From the NCBI RefSeq assembly GCF_039522365.1, contig NZ_BAAADJ010000057.1, forward strand, positions 1 to 64,000: 64,000 bases of DNA. Reading direction: 5' to 3'. This document shows, piece after piece, positions 7,805-16,221 of this stretch (positions within the stretch are counted from its first letter, which is position 1; every line of letters begins with the position of its first letter). Origin of the DNA: Bacillus carboniphilus. GTDB taxonomy: Bacteria > Bacillota > Bacilli > Bacillales > JC228. Made by a program: the position numbers and the translations under genes. The notes below the pieces were generated by a model. It was not told the origin of the DNA. It worked only from the letters and a program-made list of their open reading frames with translations, and did no database searches.

Positions 7805-8248
7805 TCAGGATATCAAATCCTGTATTTGATTCACTGAGCTAATAACTGCAGGCAATGGTATCAAAAAAGCAAAAATAATGTTACTTTCCAGCGTTGCTTT
7901 CCATAGCTTGATTCCATTACGAATTTTATAGAAAAAGAAAAATAGAGAAATAGTTATTGCAAAATATAGCAACCATAAAAATTCTTTCAGTCTTTTTATC
8001 GCTTTTTCGATTTCGCCAATCTTCCAGGTATCCTTTTCTGAAAAAGTCACGGTTGTAATATCCTTCTCCATTCCTACCACATTATATGATTGTAACGAGA
8101 TCCTATCTTTTTGCACGTCAACGCTGTCATACCCTAATGGTAAAAACGAAACTTTAAAAACAAAAAGATATGAGACACTAATAACAATAATAGTAATTAA
8201 AAAAAAGGCTAAAAATTTCTTAAACTTCGGCACAAACGACATTTTCAT
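7805..8248 (-). CDS. two-helix membrane protein with an external domain
   Basis: 147 residues. A basic start (MKMSFVPKFKK) and first helix FLAFFLITIIVISVSYLF are followed by a mostly polar stretch of about 60 residues that would lie outside, then a second helix (LWLLYFAITISLFFFFY) and a third weaker one (IIFAFLIPLPAVI). Function unknown. It lies just downstream of a 56-residue gene and the GNAT gene at 8429, and could belong to the same transcript. Confidence 0.65.
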   Translation of the reverse strand: MKMSFVPKFKKFLAFFLITIIVISVSYLFVFKVSFLPLGYDSVDVQKDRISLQSYNVVGMEKDITTVTFSEKDTWKIGEIEKAIKRLKEFLWLLYFAITISLFFFFYKIRNGIKLWKATLESNIIFAFLIPLPAVISSVNQIQDLIS

Positions 8249-8257
8249 ATATTAAGA

Positions 8258-8428
8258 TTACTCTCCCCACCTGGTGTCATATTGGTCTAGTGAATTTCTA
8301 GCTTGCTCTTCAGATTCAATTTGATGATCACTTTTCCCCGGTGGCTTCATACCTTTTTTCCCCAGAAAGTATGAAACACCAATAATGAAGAGAATACTGC
8401 CCCAAAATATCCATCCTAAGCCAGTCAT
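8258..8428 (-). CDS. small membrane protein coupled to the GNAT gene
   Basis: A 56-residue protein: MTGLGWIFWGSILFIIGVSY forms one helix, then GKKGMKPPGKSDHQ and an acidic tail. Its ATG directly follows the TGA of the gene upstream (TGAATG), and GGAGGGGAT lies inside that gene's last codons, so translation is very likely coupled. This is the pattern of a real small gene. Function unknown. Confidence 0.75.
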   Translation of the reverse strand: MTGLGWIFWGSILFIIGVSYFLGKKGMKPPGKSDHQIESEEQARNSLDQYDTRWGE

Positions 8429-8905
8429 TCAAATCCCCTCCACTTTTTTTGCCATATAAGGACCGACTCCTTCAAAACCTTGACGCAAATAGAAGTTCTG
8501 TGTCTTGTTAAAAGTAATAAAGCTTTCTTCTGGCAGGCACACTTCAAGCCTTTTAATTGATTGTTCTTGGCAATATTCTTCAACAGCACGGATGAGACGA
8601 TTACCTACCGATTGACTTCTATATGACGGGTGAACCCATAGTTCTTGCAAAAGAGCATATGGCCCTCCTTTATAAATGACTTCTTGAACAGAGATGGTCG
8701 CACAGCCAATGACCTTCCCCTCCGCAGTTTCCGCAACCAAAACTGTCCCAGGAATGGATTGACTAACCAATTTATGAAAAACAGCCACAGCACTTTTTGG
8801 CAATTGCACATCAGGTTTCCCGCGAAATTCTGCGACGAATAATCTTATTAACTCAAGTACTTGTGTTTCATCTGTACTTTTTGCAGTTCGAACCAACCAT
8901 GTCAT
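8429..8905 (-). CDS. GNAT acetyltransferase
   Basis: 158 residues from the preferred ATG at 8905 (GAGGGGAT before it; the longer frame to 8932 lacks a site). GNAT fold: LVRTAKSTDETQVLELI at the start, VLVAETAEGKVIGCATISV, ALLQELWVHPSYRSQSVGNRL with a slightly unusual acetyl-CoA loop (RSQSVGNRLI), then FYLRQGFEGVG near the end. Acetyl-CoA dependent; substrate unknown. An extended -10 (TGTTAAATT) lies near 8980. Stop overlaps the start region of the small gene downstream. Confidence 0.88.
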   Translation of the reverse strand: MTWLVRTAKSTDETQVLELIRLFVAEFRGKPDVQLPKSAVAVFHKLVSQSIPGTVLVAETAEGKVIGCATISVQEVIYKGGPYALLQELWVHPSYRSQSVGNRLIRAVEEYCQEQSIKRLEVCLPEESFITFNKTQNFYLRQGFEGVGPYMAKKVEGI

Positions 8906-9182
8906 AAGGCATCCCCTCTCCGAAACTCGCATTGCATCTATTAAATATACTCAAAATATTCTGGCTTCCATACTACTAATTTAACATAAAATTCTAACAA
9001 GAATTTGTTTTGTTCAAATATACCAATATTCAACACATTTCAAAACAAATAGATTAAGGCAACTAACTTGTAAATGAATACTAAATATACTAGAGCGTTT
9101 TGATGCACTGATTAACAGCAGCCCTTTAATTACATTTACCCAATCTCAAAAATTCAATTTATGTATAATAATAATGTCACAT

Positions 9183-9188
9183 TATAAT
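9183..9188 (+). promoter_or_regulatory. possible -10 for the sigma/anti-sigma operon
   Basis: TATAAT lies 49 bases before the TTG start at 9237. No convincing -35 is at the right distance and no ECF-type TGAAAC box was seen. The remaining 8906-9236 stretch is AT-rich and otherwise featureless. Confidence 0.35.
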
Positions 9189-9236
9189 AGACTTAATTGT
9201 CTTATTTTATAGAAGGCGATTAAGGAGGTACGATTT

Positions 9237-9770
9237 TTGCTGACAAACACCATAAAAAAGGAGATATCCGTAGATACCATGGAAGTCGAAAGACCGCTAG
9301 AACAATTAATACGGGAAAATCACCAGCCAATTTTTAATTATTGCTATCAAATTTTACGAAATCAACAGGATGCTGAAGATGCGGTTCAAGAGGTTTTTAT
9401 AAAGGCTTTAATGAACTACCATCCTGAAAGGATCATCCATCAAAAGGCTTGGCTTTATAAAATTGCTTATCGTCATTGTCTTAATAAATCAAAAAGAAAT
9501 CGGCTATTTCAATTTATTCCTTTTACTGAAAAATATAAATCCAGCCACATACATAATGATCATAGCCAAAACAATTTAGAATTAGACTACATTCTTGCTC
9601 AGCTTAAAGCTAAAGAACGGGCCATTTTAGCGTTGCGAATAATTGAGGACCGAGATTATGAAGAAATTGGACAAATTCTTAATATCAATTCCGCAACCGC
9701 AAGAAAACGATTTGAACGAGTAAAATTGAAGGTTCAAAAGATAATCGAAGGGAGAATGGATCATGAGTAA
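9237..9770 (+). CDS. ECF sigma factor (sigma-70 family)
   Basis: 177 residues. Region 2 is PIFNYCYQILRNQQDAEDAVQEVFIKAL (about 31-58), containing the D-A-E-D-A-V-Q-E-V core. Region 4 is ERAILALRIIEDRDYEEIGQILNINSATARKRFERV (about 123-158), a clear helix-turn-helix. It lacks region 3, as ECF factors do. It directs RNA polymerase to a regulon in response to an unknown signal. The TTG start is 7 bases after AAGGAGGT. Its stop overlaps the ATG of the next gene by 8 bases, the usual layout with its anti-sigma factor. Confidence 0.92.
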   Translation: MLTNTIKKEISVDTMEVERPLEQLIRENHQPIFNYCYQILRNQQDAEDAVQEVFIKALMNYHPERIIHQKAWLYKIAYRHCLNKSKRNRLFQFIPFTEKYKSSHIHNDHSQNNLELDYILAQLKAKERAILALRIIEDRDYEEIGQILNINSATARKRFERVKLKVQKIIEGRMDHE

Positions 9771-10713
9771 AAAGATAAATTCTTTTGCTGAGTTTACAGA
9801 ACAATACAAACAAGATAACTTACCTCAAGCACCCTCTTCTGAAAAATTACTAATTCAATTGAAATCAAGATACCGACGTTCTCCTAAGTTGAAGCCATTT
9901 TTAGCCCGCTCCTTGATTACGGCGTTTTCCATCATCATGATGACGGTTTCTATTACTTCCGCGATTAAATATTTAGGGTGGAGCTTTGATAAAGCGAATG
10001 GTGAGAAGACTCATGTGAATAAACCAATGGACCAACAAGAAGTAAATGTTCATGAACAATATGATCAGTTGATGGCAAAATGGCGGTATGTAACTAATGA
10101 AATTATGAGAAATACACCACCAGGACAGTACACCAAATTTCTTTCAACGGAAGCTTACGAACAGATAGGTTTAACAGCCCTTACGACTTATAGAGGTAAA
10201 GTAGAAAGTCAAAAGTTAGCAGATATTCCTGAGTTTTTGACTTCCTCATTGGATTTGGATGATACGATATTAAATCAATTTATTTTCGATAGAATCACAG
10301 TATATTATGAAGATGATCGTAACCAGATACAATCTATTGAGGAAATTGATCAGCTCGCAAAAGAAATGTACGAAGAGGCGAAAGAAAAAAATGAACCCTA
10401 TAGTGTAAGGCACGGAAAACTGTCTAAAGAAATTGATTTTGTTTGGCTAACTTATAAAACTGAGGAGGCTGGTCAACAATTTACACTTAAGGCATATCCT
10501 GACTCTAAAAAAACTATCACCGAAGAAGGATTAACAAATCATCAGTCAGTCGAAATAAACGGAATCAAAGTAATAGTTAATGGCGGGAGAAATAAGGCCA
10601 TCTTTATTTATGAGAGGAATGACGAAAGAGTTTATGTAGAGGTTTTAATGAATATAGATTCCGATGATAAAGAGGAAACTGTACTGGAAATAGTAGAAAG
10701 TCTACTAAAGTAA
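9763..10713 (+). CDS. membrane-anchored anti-sigma factor candidate
   Basis: 316 residues: a cytoplasmic N-terminus of about 45 residues (FAEFTEQYKQDNLP...), one membrane helix (SLITAFSIIMMTVSITSAI, about 48-68), and an external domain whose end (SVEINGIKVIVNGG, FIYERNDERVYVEV, ETVLEIVESL) resembles DUF4367-type sensor domains. By position and overlap it should hold the sigma factor of the preceding gene at the membrane. No cysteine-rich zinc (ZAS) motif is visible. A hairpin terminator follows. Confidence 0.8.
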   Translation: MSKKINSFAEFTEQYKQDNLPQAPSSEKLLIQLKSRYRRSPKLKPFLARSLITAFSIIMMTVSITSAIKYLGWSFDKANGEKTHVNKPMDQQEVNVHEQYDQLMAKWRYVTNEIMRNTPPGQYTKFLSTEAYEQIGLTALTTYRGKVESQKLADIPEFLTSSLDLDDTILNQFIFDRITVYYEDDRNQIQSIEEIDQLAKEMYEEAKEKNEPYSVRHGKLSKEIDFVWLTYKTEEAGQQFTLKAYPDSKKTITEEGLTNHQSVEINGIKVIVNGGRNKAIFIYERNDERVYVEVLMNIDSDDKEETVLEIVESLLK

Positions 10714-10724
10714 AAGAACAAAAA

Positions 10725-10752
10725 CTCAGCTGCATAGATAGCTGGGTTTTTT
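10725..10752 (+). terminator. rho-independent terminator of the sigma operon
   Basis: Stem CTCAGCT/AGCTGGG (10725-10746) followed by TTTTTT. Confidence 0.85.
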
Positions 10753-10794
10753 GACTTTTCGCGTATGTTTTCTCTGAAATTAAAGGTTTCTTAT

Positions 10795-11319
10795 TCATGA
10801 CGACTCTATCACTACTTCCCCCTCGTCAATCGGGGCTTCAAATCCACTTAGGTAAGAAGTTAAAATATCTTCAGTAATGGGAAAGGCTGCATTTGCATCA
10901 AACCGTTTATTACGTACATCCAACCGTTTGCGAATAACTTCAGGACTAACTTTCAAATAGACAAGTTCCCACACACCTCCCGCTTCTTCAATAAGGTGTT
11001 TGTATTCATCTCGCTTGGCTTTTTGCCAAAAACTAAAATCAATAACCACCTTTTGTTTATTCTGAATGAGGTGTAACAACCTATTACGAAGTCTTGTCTC
11101 CGCTTCAACTTGATAATCCCCATACTTCTCAACTGGGTAGTCTATCCCATACCGCCCATTCACCTTCCAAATCTCTTCATCAATAGAGAGACGGACAAAC
11201 CCTTCTTTTTCCAAGTGTTGGGCATATGTAGTTTTTCCTGACCCAGCTACACCACACATCATGATAACGAGTGGATTTGAAGTATTTGAGTTTAATAGAT
11301 TCTGTAAATCTTTATTCAT
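10795..11319 (-). CDS. P-loop AAA_33/zeta-like kinase
   Basis: About 174 residues. Walker A is GVAGSGKTT (about residues 24-32). RLSIDEEIW supplies an acidic pair after strand 2, and KVVIDFSFWQKAKRDEY and YLKVSPEVIRKRLDVR give the lid arginines. This matches the small AAA_33 kinases, which phosphorylate small metabolites or drugs; substrate unknown. The ATG at 11319 is preferred because the one at 11328 touches the Shine-Dalgarno. Confidence 0.85.
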   Translation of the reverse strand: MNKDLQNLLNSNTSNPLVIMMCGVAGSGKTTYAQHLEKEGFVRLSIDEEIWKVNGRYGIDYPVEKYGDYQVEAETRLRNRLLHLIQNKQKVVIDFSFWQKAKRDEYKHLIEEAGGVWELVYLKVSPEVIRKRLDVRNKRFDANAAFPITEDILTSYLSGFEAPIDEGEVVIESS

Positions 11320-11396
11320 CTTGTTCATCCTCTCTTTAGTAAAAATTTCAAGTATTGAAAGTTCTGACCTAGGAGAAGGTGCTCGTTCACATGCTG

Positions 11397-11792
11397 CTAT
11401 TGTGAATTTATAACATTGACAAATTCAACTGCGAGTTCATCCGTATAACCTCCTTCAATAATAAAAGCTTGTCCTGAAAAAGGTTTACTGATTGTGGCTG
11501 AACTAATCAACTCTTCACCAAGGTAAATTTGAATGACTTTCCCAGCATTTGCGGTTGTTAGTTCTTCCAACTTATTCTCATCCTTAAACGTGGCCTCTAT
11601 AATATATAGTTCATGATTCTCATCATTTCGTAATTGCGCCGATTCAAAGTCTGGGGTGGTTGCTAGTACTTCTCCATCTTCATTTTGAATTGTAATTTCA
11701 CGGGTTTCTTTAGAATTACTAGTGTTACAACCTGTAAGTAATAATGTAAAAATGCTACTTAGAATTAAGTGAAAAATGATTTTTCTGATCAT
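11397..11792 (-). CDS. lipoprotein with a stand-alone SecDF P1 head-like domain
   Basis: 131 residues. A signal peptide ends in the lipobox LLTGC. The rest contains a segment close to the SecD/SecF periplasmic 'head' fold: GKVIQIYLGEELISSATI, then SGQAFIIEGGYTDELAVEFVNVIN. In SecD this domain caps the translocase. Here it stands alone on a lipid anchor, so it could act in export or have been reused. No transmembrane SecD part is nearby. A cassette promoter (11897-11916) lies upstream. Confidence 0.72.
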   Translation of the reverse strand: MIRKIIFHLILSSIFTLLLTGCNTSNSKETREITIQNEDGEVLATTPDFESAQLRNDENHELYIIEATFKDENKLEELTTANAGKVIQIYLGEELISSATISKPFSGQAFIIEGGYTDELAVEFVNVINSQ

Positions 11793-11896
11793 CTTATTCT
11801 CCTTTCATGATCAACTTACTGTCATCTCCTGTTGCATTAACTCACCTAAACTCCTAGAGTTATTTATGGTATTGCCACATTAAAATGCTATTTCAT

Positions 11897-11960
11897 AACT
11901 AACATAATATTCCAAAAGCTAGCTCCATAAGTATAATAAAAGCGCCACAATTAGTAGCGC
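11897..11960 (-). repeat. terminator-promoter cassette, copy 4
   Basis: Hairpin GCGCTAC/GTGGCGC (11942-11960) ends the S41 peptidase gene. The promoter-like half GGAATATTATGTTAGTTATG is degenerate in its -10. The stem differs from the other copies, so this one may be only partly related. Confidence 0.5.
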
Positions 11961-11968
11961 GATTATTT

Positions 11969-13846
11969 TTAATTTGTATTTTTCTCAATTACTTCAATAG
12001 CTTTTTCTATAAAATCGTCTTTTCCATTCTTAACAGCTTCTAAGGTGTAATCCACGGTAATATCGGGTTGAATACCAATTATGTGGTGCTGGGACTCATC
12101 ATCTTTCAAAACCTTCATTCCTGTAAAATAAATCAAAATACCTTCCATCAAACCAACCCCGTTGATATTACCATTTGCCCCAGCAGAAGACTGACCAACT
12201 ATTGTACCGAGATTGTGGTTCTCAACAAAACCTAGGACTGTCTCCCCATAACTCATAGTAGAACCATCAGACAAGAATACAATTTCACCTTCAAATTTAG
12301 GGGTTTTTGCATCTAGTTCCCAAGTTCCTTCAAAATACGTTATCTCCCCTTGTTGATCAGGTAATAAGTATTGAGGAATCCGAAATTTTGAAGTCGGAAC
12401 GGGCTCATCAGTTAAATGCTGAAGATACTGAAGAGCTGAAGCAGCTGGGTAATATCTTCCATCAAAAATTAACCCTTTAGCGGAAACTAAATCATGGTAT
12501 TTTTCCTCTAACTCTTTTTCTGTAATATTTCGATGTAAGGAAATATAATAAATTCCATCTTTAATTTCATATATAGGATCGGTTTCTTTCAGCGTTAGAT
12601 TTTCTATAGGTTGTCCATAACTGGAACTAACTTCAACCATTTCACCTTGTCGTAAAACTTCAAAATTAGCTTTGGTTCCCAGTTTTCCTCTTACAAACTT
12701 TATTTCTCCAAAGGCTTCTTTATATTGAGGAGAACCAGATGTTTGGTTAATCAATTCAGCTATAATTTTATTTGCGTCTTCCCCATCTTTTTTGACAATA
12801 ACGTCTCCTACCTCAAACAAAGAATCTTCTAGAACCTCAGTTATAACAATTTCATCGTTTATTAGTTGTACCCTAAAAGGCAACGATGATGGGTTCCGAT
12901 CCAGGCGAGAAGCAACCATCGAGTGTCCATCCTGGGCATTCTCTACCAAAAGCTCTAAAGAAGATACATATTCTTTATAATTTTGTTCCCCTTTTACACT
13001 ATTGATAAATTGGGGCAATTTCTCTTCCCAATTTACGTCTACCTCATCTAAATATGGATAAAAGTGTTGGTAAACATTCCAAGTAATCACAACTCCTGAA
13101 ATCCGAGCATCTTCTTTATTTGTAAATAACCCATCCACCCTAGTGTTATATACTCCGTCCTGAAGTGCTTCAAAAGCCTCTTTTGATTCAGAAGTCGAAC
13201 CCTTACTCCCCTCCCCAGGCTCAAAAGGAAGAACAACTGGAATAATACTCTTAATGTCTTTTGTTAGATCCTTTTCAATAACATAATTTTCTTTATCAAG
13301 GTGCCCTTCAAATAAGGGTTCTTCCAAATTGATTTGACCATTTTCTTCTGTAAATATAACTTTTTTACTTCCATATATCTCATTGGTACTACCATAAATA
13401 TCGCTCGTGAAATTAGTTTGAACACCTTTATGCTGCCAGAATATAAATTGACTATTGGTTTCATCGTTGAGGAGTTTTTCTATCTCTGTATCATTTTTAT
13501 TGAAGTTCTTATCTGTCGTAAGTGTGAGTGTCGGGGCAATGGGTATAAAAAGCCTCTCTAGGTTTTGCTTCAATTCTTCAGTATCTCTGGAATTCTTAAC
13601 TTGTTCGACACCGTACATGGCAAATCCATCCCAATCTAGTTCTGCAGCTTCGTCACTCGGATGAAAATACCGAATGTAACCGTACAGTTTAGCAAAAGCT
13701 TTTATATTATTGGTTATTTGCTCTTCTGTTAAATTAGATCCTACAGCCTCTTCCGTTTTATTTTTACTATTGATTAACGTGTAACTCGTTAGAGAAATAG
13801 CTATGATAATTAAAGCAGCAATAATGATTCTCCATTTTGACAGCAT
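11969..13846 (-). CDS. S41 family peptidase (C-terminal processing/tricorn-like)
   Basis: 625 residues with an N-terminal anchor helix (IIIAALIIIAISLTSYTLI) and a long extracytoplasmic part. A PDZ-like stretch lies in the middle (DSLFEVGDVIVKKDGEDANK). The S41 core is near the C-terminus: GLIFDGRYYP, the serine segment FLSDGSTMSYGETVLG, and GQSSAGANGNINGVG, then GIQPDITVDYTLEAV. The DGSTMSYGE serine fits the nucleophile position of the family. It probably degrades or trims exported proteins. Single gene ended by a hairpin. Confidence 0.88.
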   Translation of the reverse strand: MLSKWRIIIAALIIIAISLTSYTLINSKNKTEEAVGSNLTEEQITNNIKAFAKLYGYIRYFHPSDEAAELDWDGFAMYGVEQVKNSRDTEELKQNLERLFIPIAPTLTLTTDKNFNKNDTEIEKLLNDETNSQFIFWQHKGVQTNFTSDIYGSTNEIYGSKKVIFTEENGQINLEEPLFEGHLDKENYVIEKDLTKDIKSIIPVVLPFEPGEGSKGSTSESKEAFEALQDGVYNTRVDGLFTNKEDARISGVVITWNVYQHFYPYLDEVDVNWEEKLPQFINSVKGEQNYKEYVSSLELLVENAQDGHSMVASRLDRNPSSLPFRVQLINDEIVITEVLEDSLFEVGDVIVKKDGEDANKIIAELINQTSGSPQYKEAFGEIKFVRGKLGTKANFEVLRQGEMVEVSSSYGQPIENLTLKETDPIYEIKDGIYYISLHRNITEKELEEKYHDLVSAKGLIFDGRYYPAASALQYLQHLTDEPVPTSKFRIPQYLLPDQQGEITYFEGTWELDAKTPKFEGEIVFLSDGSTMSYGETVLGFVENHNLGTIVGQSSAGANGNINGVGLMEGILIYFTGMKVLKDDESQHHIIGIQPDITVDYTLEAVKNGKDDFIEKAIEVIEKNTN

Positions 13847-13918
13847 TCCAATCCCTCCCTGATAACATAAAAGTCTATACGGGATTGAAATGGAAAAAGT
13901 TTCAATTTTGGTTATTTT

Positions 13919-14095
13919 TTAGTAATAATTCGATAAAATCAAAACTAGAACTAAAGACCATAAGACAAACAATACTGCTGTAAAGTTTTTTCTCAACCCA
14001 TATTGATGATGGTTCTCGTCCTTCTTTATGGTTTTTACTAAAGATACTACAAAGCTGTATCCTAATAAGCAGAATAAAATAAAAATAGGTAACAA
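13919..14095 (-). CDS. small membrane protein (TTG start)
   Basis: 58 residues: helix 1 LPIFILFCLLGYSFVVSLV, a polar basic loop KTIKKDENHHQYGLRKN, helix 2 TAVLFVLWSLVLVLILS. GGGGGAT lies 6-7 bases before a TTG at 14095 and the composition is clearly that of a membrane protein. A competing longer frame over the same bases (13902-14123) has neither and was rejected. Function unknown. Confidence 0.7.
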   Translation of the reverse strand: MLPIFILFCLLGYSFVVSLVKTIKKDENHHQYGLRKNFTAVLFVLWSLVLVLILSNYY

Positions 14096-14143
14096 CTAAT
14101 GATCCCCCTAACCCTTTGTCCACAATTAAATTAGATAAAAAAA

Positions 14144-14160
14144 GGTTGCCAATGGCAACC
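14144..14160 (-). terminator. hairpin terminator
   Basis: Perfect stem GGTTGCC/GGCAACC with a three-base loop, followed on the minus strand by seven T residues. It ends the small gene that stops at 14196. Confidence 0.85.
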
Positions 14161-14195
14161 CAAATTTTTGAACCGTACCACGAATGGTAATAAAT

Positions 14196-14369
14196 TTATC
14201 TATCACTCTTTTCATCTGTTTTCTTCTTGGCAATATAGAATGCTAAAATAATCAATGGTATTGCAATAATAAAAGGAATATTGATATGGCTTTGTGTAAT
14301 GAGAGCAATAAACAGCAAAACAGCAATGCCAATTATAATATACAAGCAACCTCTCCCGAATGTCTCCAT
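14196..14369 (-). CDS. small two-helix membrane protein
   Basis: 57 residues starting METFGRG: helices CLYIIIGIAVLLFIALI and IPFIIAIPLIILAFYIA, then a charged tail (KKKTDEKSDR). GGGGTGA before the ATG at 14369 fixes the start; the open frame to 14420 overlaps the promoter motif. Function unknown. Confidence 0.65.
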   Translation of the reverse strand: METFGRGCLYIIIGIAVLLFIALITQSHINIPFIIAIPLIILAFYIAKKKTDEKSDR

Positions 14370-14399
14370 GTAGTCACCCCTATTATATTTGGTTATTAC

Positions 14400-14486
14400 A
14401 ATTTTAACATGTAATTCCAAATTGTTGCTAAAAAACTGGAAAAAGCATCAAAGAAAAAGAAAGAGGCCGCCTCCAATGACGACCTC
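14400..14486 (-). repeat. terminator-promoter cassette, copy 5
   Basis: Hairpin GAGGTCG/CGGCCTC (14463-14486) closes the VOC gene, and GGAATTACATGTTAAAAT (within 14400-14421) gives an extended -10 for the small membrane protein starting at 14369, about 30 bases further on. Confidence 0.7.
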
Positions 14487-14497
14487 AAAAAAAATTA

Positions 14498-14881
14498 CTA
14501 GCCTATCTTAATCCCAAACCCTATCCATCTTCCATCTATATCTTCAATGACAAATTCTTTATTATTGTAGTCCGTATCGCCTAATGAGCGGATTATTTTT
14601 ACACCGAATTTGATAAACTCTGCTTGAAGCACATCTTGGTCTTTAGTAATAAAGTAAGCGTCATATCCGTATCCATACAACTCTCTATTTGGGATTACTT
14701 TTTTCCCGTTCGTCTCAGTTAAGATAATTTCCGTAGTATCACGGTATAGACAAATATGGGGTTCTTTTGCATTCAAATATGGGACAGCTTTGAATCCCAT
14801 CTTTTGCTCATAGAATTTTGCGGTTTTGATTATATCTGGTGTAGGGAATACACAGTGGGACTGTATCAATAAACTTTTCAT
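14498..14881 (-). CDS. VOC/glyoxalase-fold protein
   Basis: 127 residues with a paired beta-alpha-beta-beta-beta pattern: HCVFPTPDIIKTAKFYEQKMGF opens module 1, HICLYRDTTEIILTE closes it; DAYFITKDQDVLQAEF and FVIEDIDGRWIGFGI form module 2. His9 and Glu55 (ILTE) could be metal ligands. VOC proteins include glyoxalase, dioxygenase and antibiotic-binding types; which one cannot be told here. GGGAG before the ATG. Confidence 0.8.
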   Translation of the reverse strand: MKSLLIQSHCVFPTPDIIKTAKFYEQKMGFKAVPYLNAKEPHICLYRDTTEIILTETNGKKVIPNRELYGYGYDAYFITKDQDVLQAEFIKFGVKIIRSLGDTDYNNKEFVIEDIDGRWIGFGIKIG

Positions 14882-14914
14882 TACCTTCTCCCTTTAAATT
14901 TCATGATTTACTTT

Positions 14915-16072
14915 CTATACTTCATGCCCAATAACCCAATCAAGCCGGTTTGTAATCATTTTATTAGGGATAGATTTTAGAACCGCATTCCTTGCCATAA
15001 TCATCATCGGATTTTCCAGTTGAACCATCCGCCCCATTTTTCTTGATTGTTTTACGATTGACTTTATTCTTGGTACTCTACTTTGTTCATATTCCTGGAA
15101 AGCACGTTGTATACTCTCATTCTCTTTTAATCTTTTAGCCAAAACGATGGCATCTTCCATCGCCTGAGCACCACCTTGACCTAGATTGGGTAGCATCGGA
15201 TGTGCAGCATCTCCTAATAGTGTCACTCTACCTTTACTCCAACGTTTGAGTGGTGGGAGATCATATATATCATGGTGTAAAATAGATGATTCCTGGGTTG
15301 CTTCTATTACCAATTGAACAGGTTCATACCAGCCTTCGAAGTGCTTTCTTACTACTTCCTTTCTTAGCTCAGATTCTATTTTTCTCCCTACTGGCGAGTT
15401 AATGGCCGCAAACCAGTAGGCTTTACCTTCCCCAAGATGAGAATAGCCAAATCTTGTCCCCTTACCCCATGCCTCAAACCCTCCACCGTCTTCAATCTGA
15501 TAGTGTGGGTTTGTAAAATTACAAATACCTCGAAAAGCAGTAAATGATGCATATCGGAGTTTGGACTCTCCAAACAATTGATCTCGTACGATAGAATGGA
15601 TCCCGTCCGCACCAATAAGTATATCTGAAACTTCATATGTATCATCGCAGAAAAATGCAATAACTTTATCCTCTGTTTGAGTAACCCTTAACAGTTTTTT
15701 ACCTAGTTGAACCTTGGAACTTTCCTCAAGTCGATCCATTAAAGCAGCTTGTAAATTAGCTCGATGAATGAGGTAACTGTGAGTCCCATAACGTTCTGCT
15801 TGTTCATCTGTTGGAATCTCTGTGATTAGTCTTCCGTCCCATCTACGTATTTCAGCCTTTCCAACATGTGCGCCATATAATTTCACAGTTTCTTCTATCC
15901 CTAACTTTCGCAAAACTTTCATGGCATTTGCCGCTAAAACAATCCCAGCCCCAGCACCCGTTAATTGAGATGCCTTTTCAAATACTTTCACTTCAAATCC
16001 TTCATTTACTAAGGCTATAGCTGTACACAACCCGCCGATCCCTGCTCCGATAACCGTTACTTTTTTACTCAT
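14915..16072 (-). CDS. FAD-dependent monooxygenase
   Basis: 385 residues of the salicylate-hydroxylase-like flavoprotein monooxygenases. The dinucleotide fold is VIGAGIGGLCTAIAL at residues 7-21 (GxGxxG). DILIGADGIHSIVR carries the DG motif (about residues 150-163) and GDAAHPMLPNLGQGGAQAMED the GD motif that contacts FAD ribityl. It uses NAD(P)H and oxygen to hydroxylate an organic substrate, unknown here. The C-terminus lacks a membrane anchor. Single gene. Confidence 0.9.
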   Translation of the reverse strand: MSKKVTVIGAGIGGLCTAIALVNEGFEVKVFEKASQLTGAGAGIVLAANAMKVLRKLGIEETVKLYGAHVGKAEIRRWDGRLITEIPTDEQAERYGTHSYLIHRANLQAALMDRLEESSKVQLGKKLLRVTQTEDKVIAFFCDDTYEVSDILIGADGIHSIVRDQLFGESKLRYASFTAFRGICNFTNPHYQIEDGGGFEAWGKGTRFGYSHLGEGKAYWFAAINSPVGRKIESELRKEVVRKHFEGWYEPVQLVIEATQESSILHHDIYDLPPLKRWSKGRVTLLGDAAHPMLPNLGQGGAQAMEDAIVLAKRLKENESIQRAFQEYEQSRVPRIKSIVKQSRKMGRMVQLENPMMIMARNAVLKSIPNKMITNRLDWVIGHEV

Positions 16073-16221
16073 TCGTTAATCCACCTTAACAAATCTATTT
16101 AAAAAAAGTGCATAACTCCTACCAGAATTAAATGCACATTCTTTAATAACTACTTCGCGATGTTATTCCCACCTAATTTACTAGCAATCAAGTTAGCCGT
16201 GAGAATACTAGGATTATTTGA

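Noticed and set aside
13902-14123. 73-residue frame overlapping 13919-14095
   Set aside because: The TTG frame with GGGGGAT and clear membrane-protein composition is better; the other lacks a binding site.
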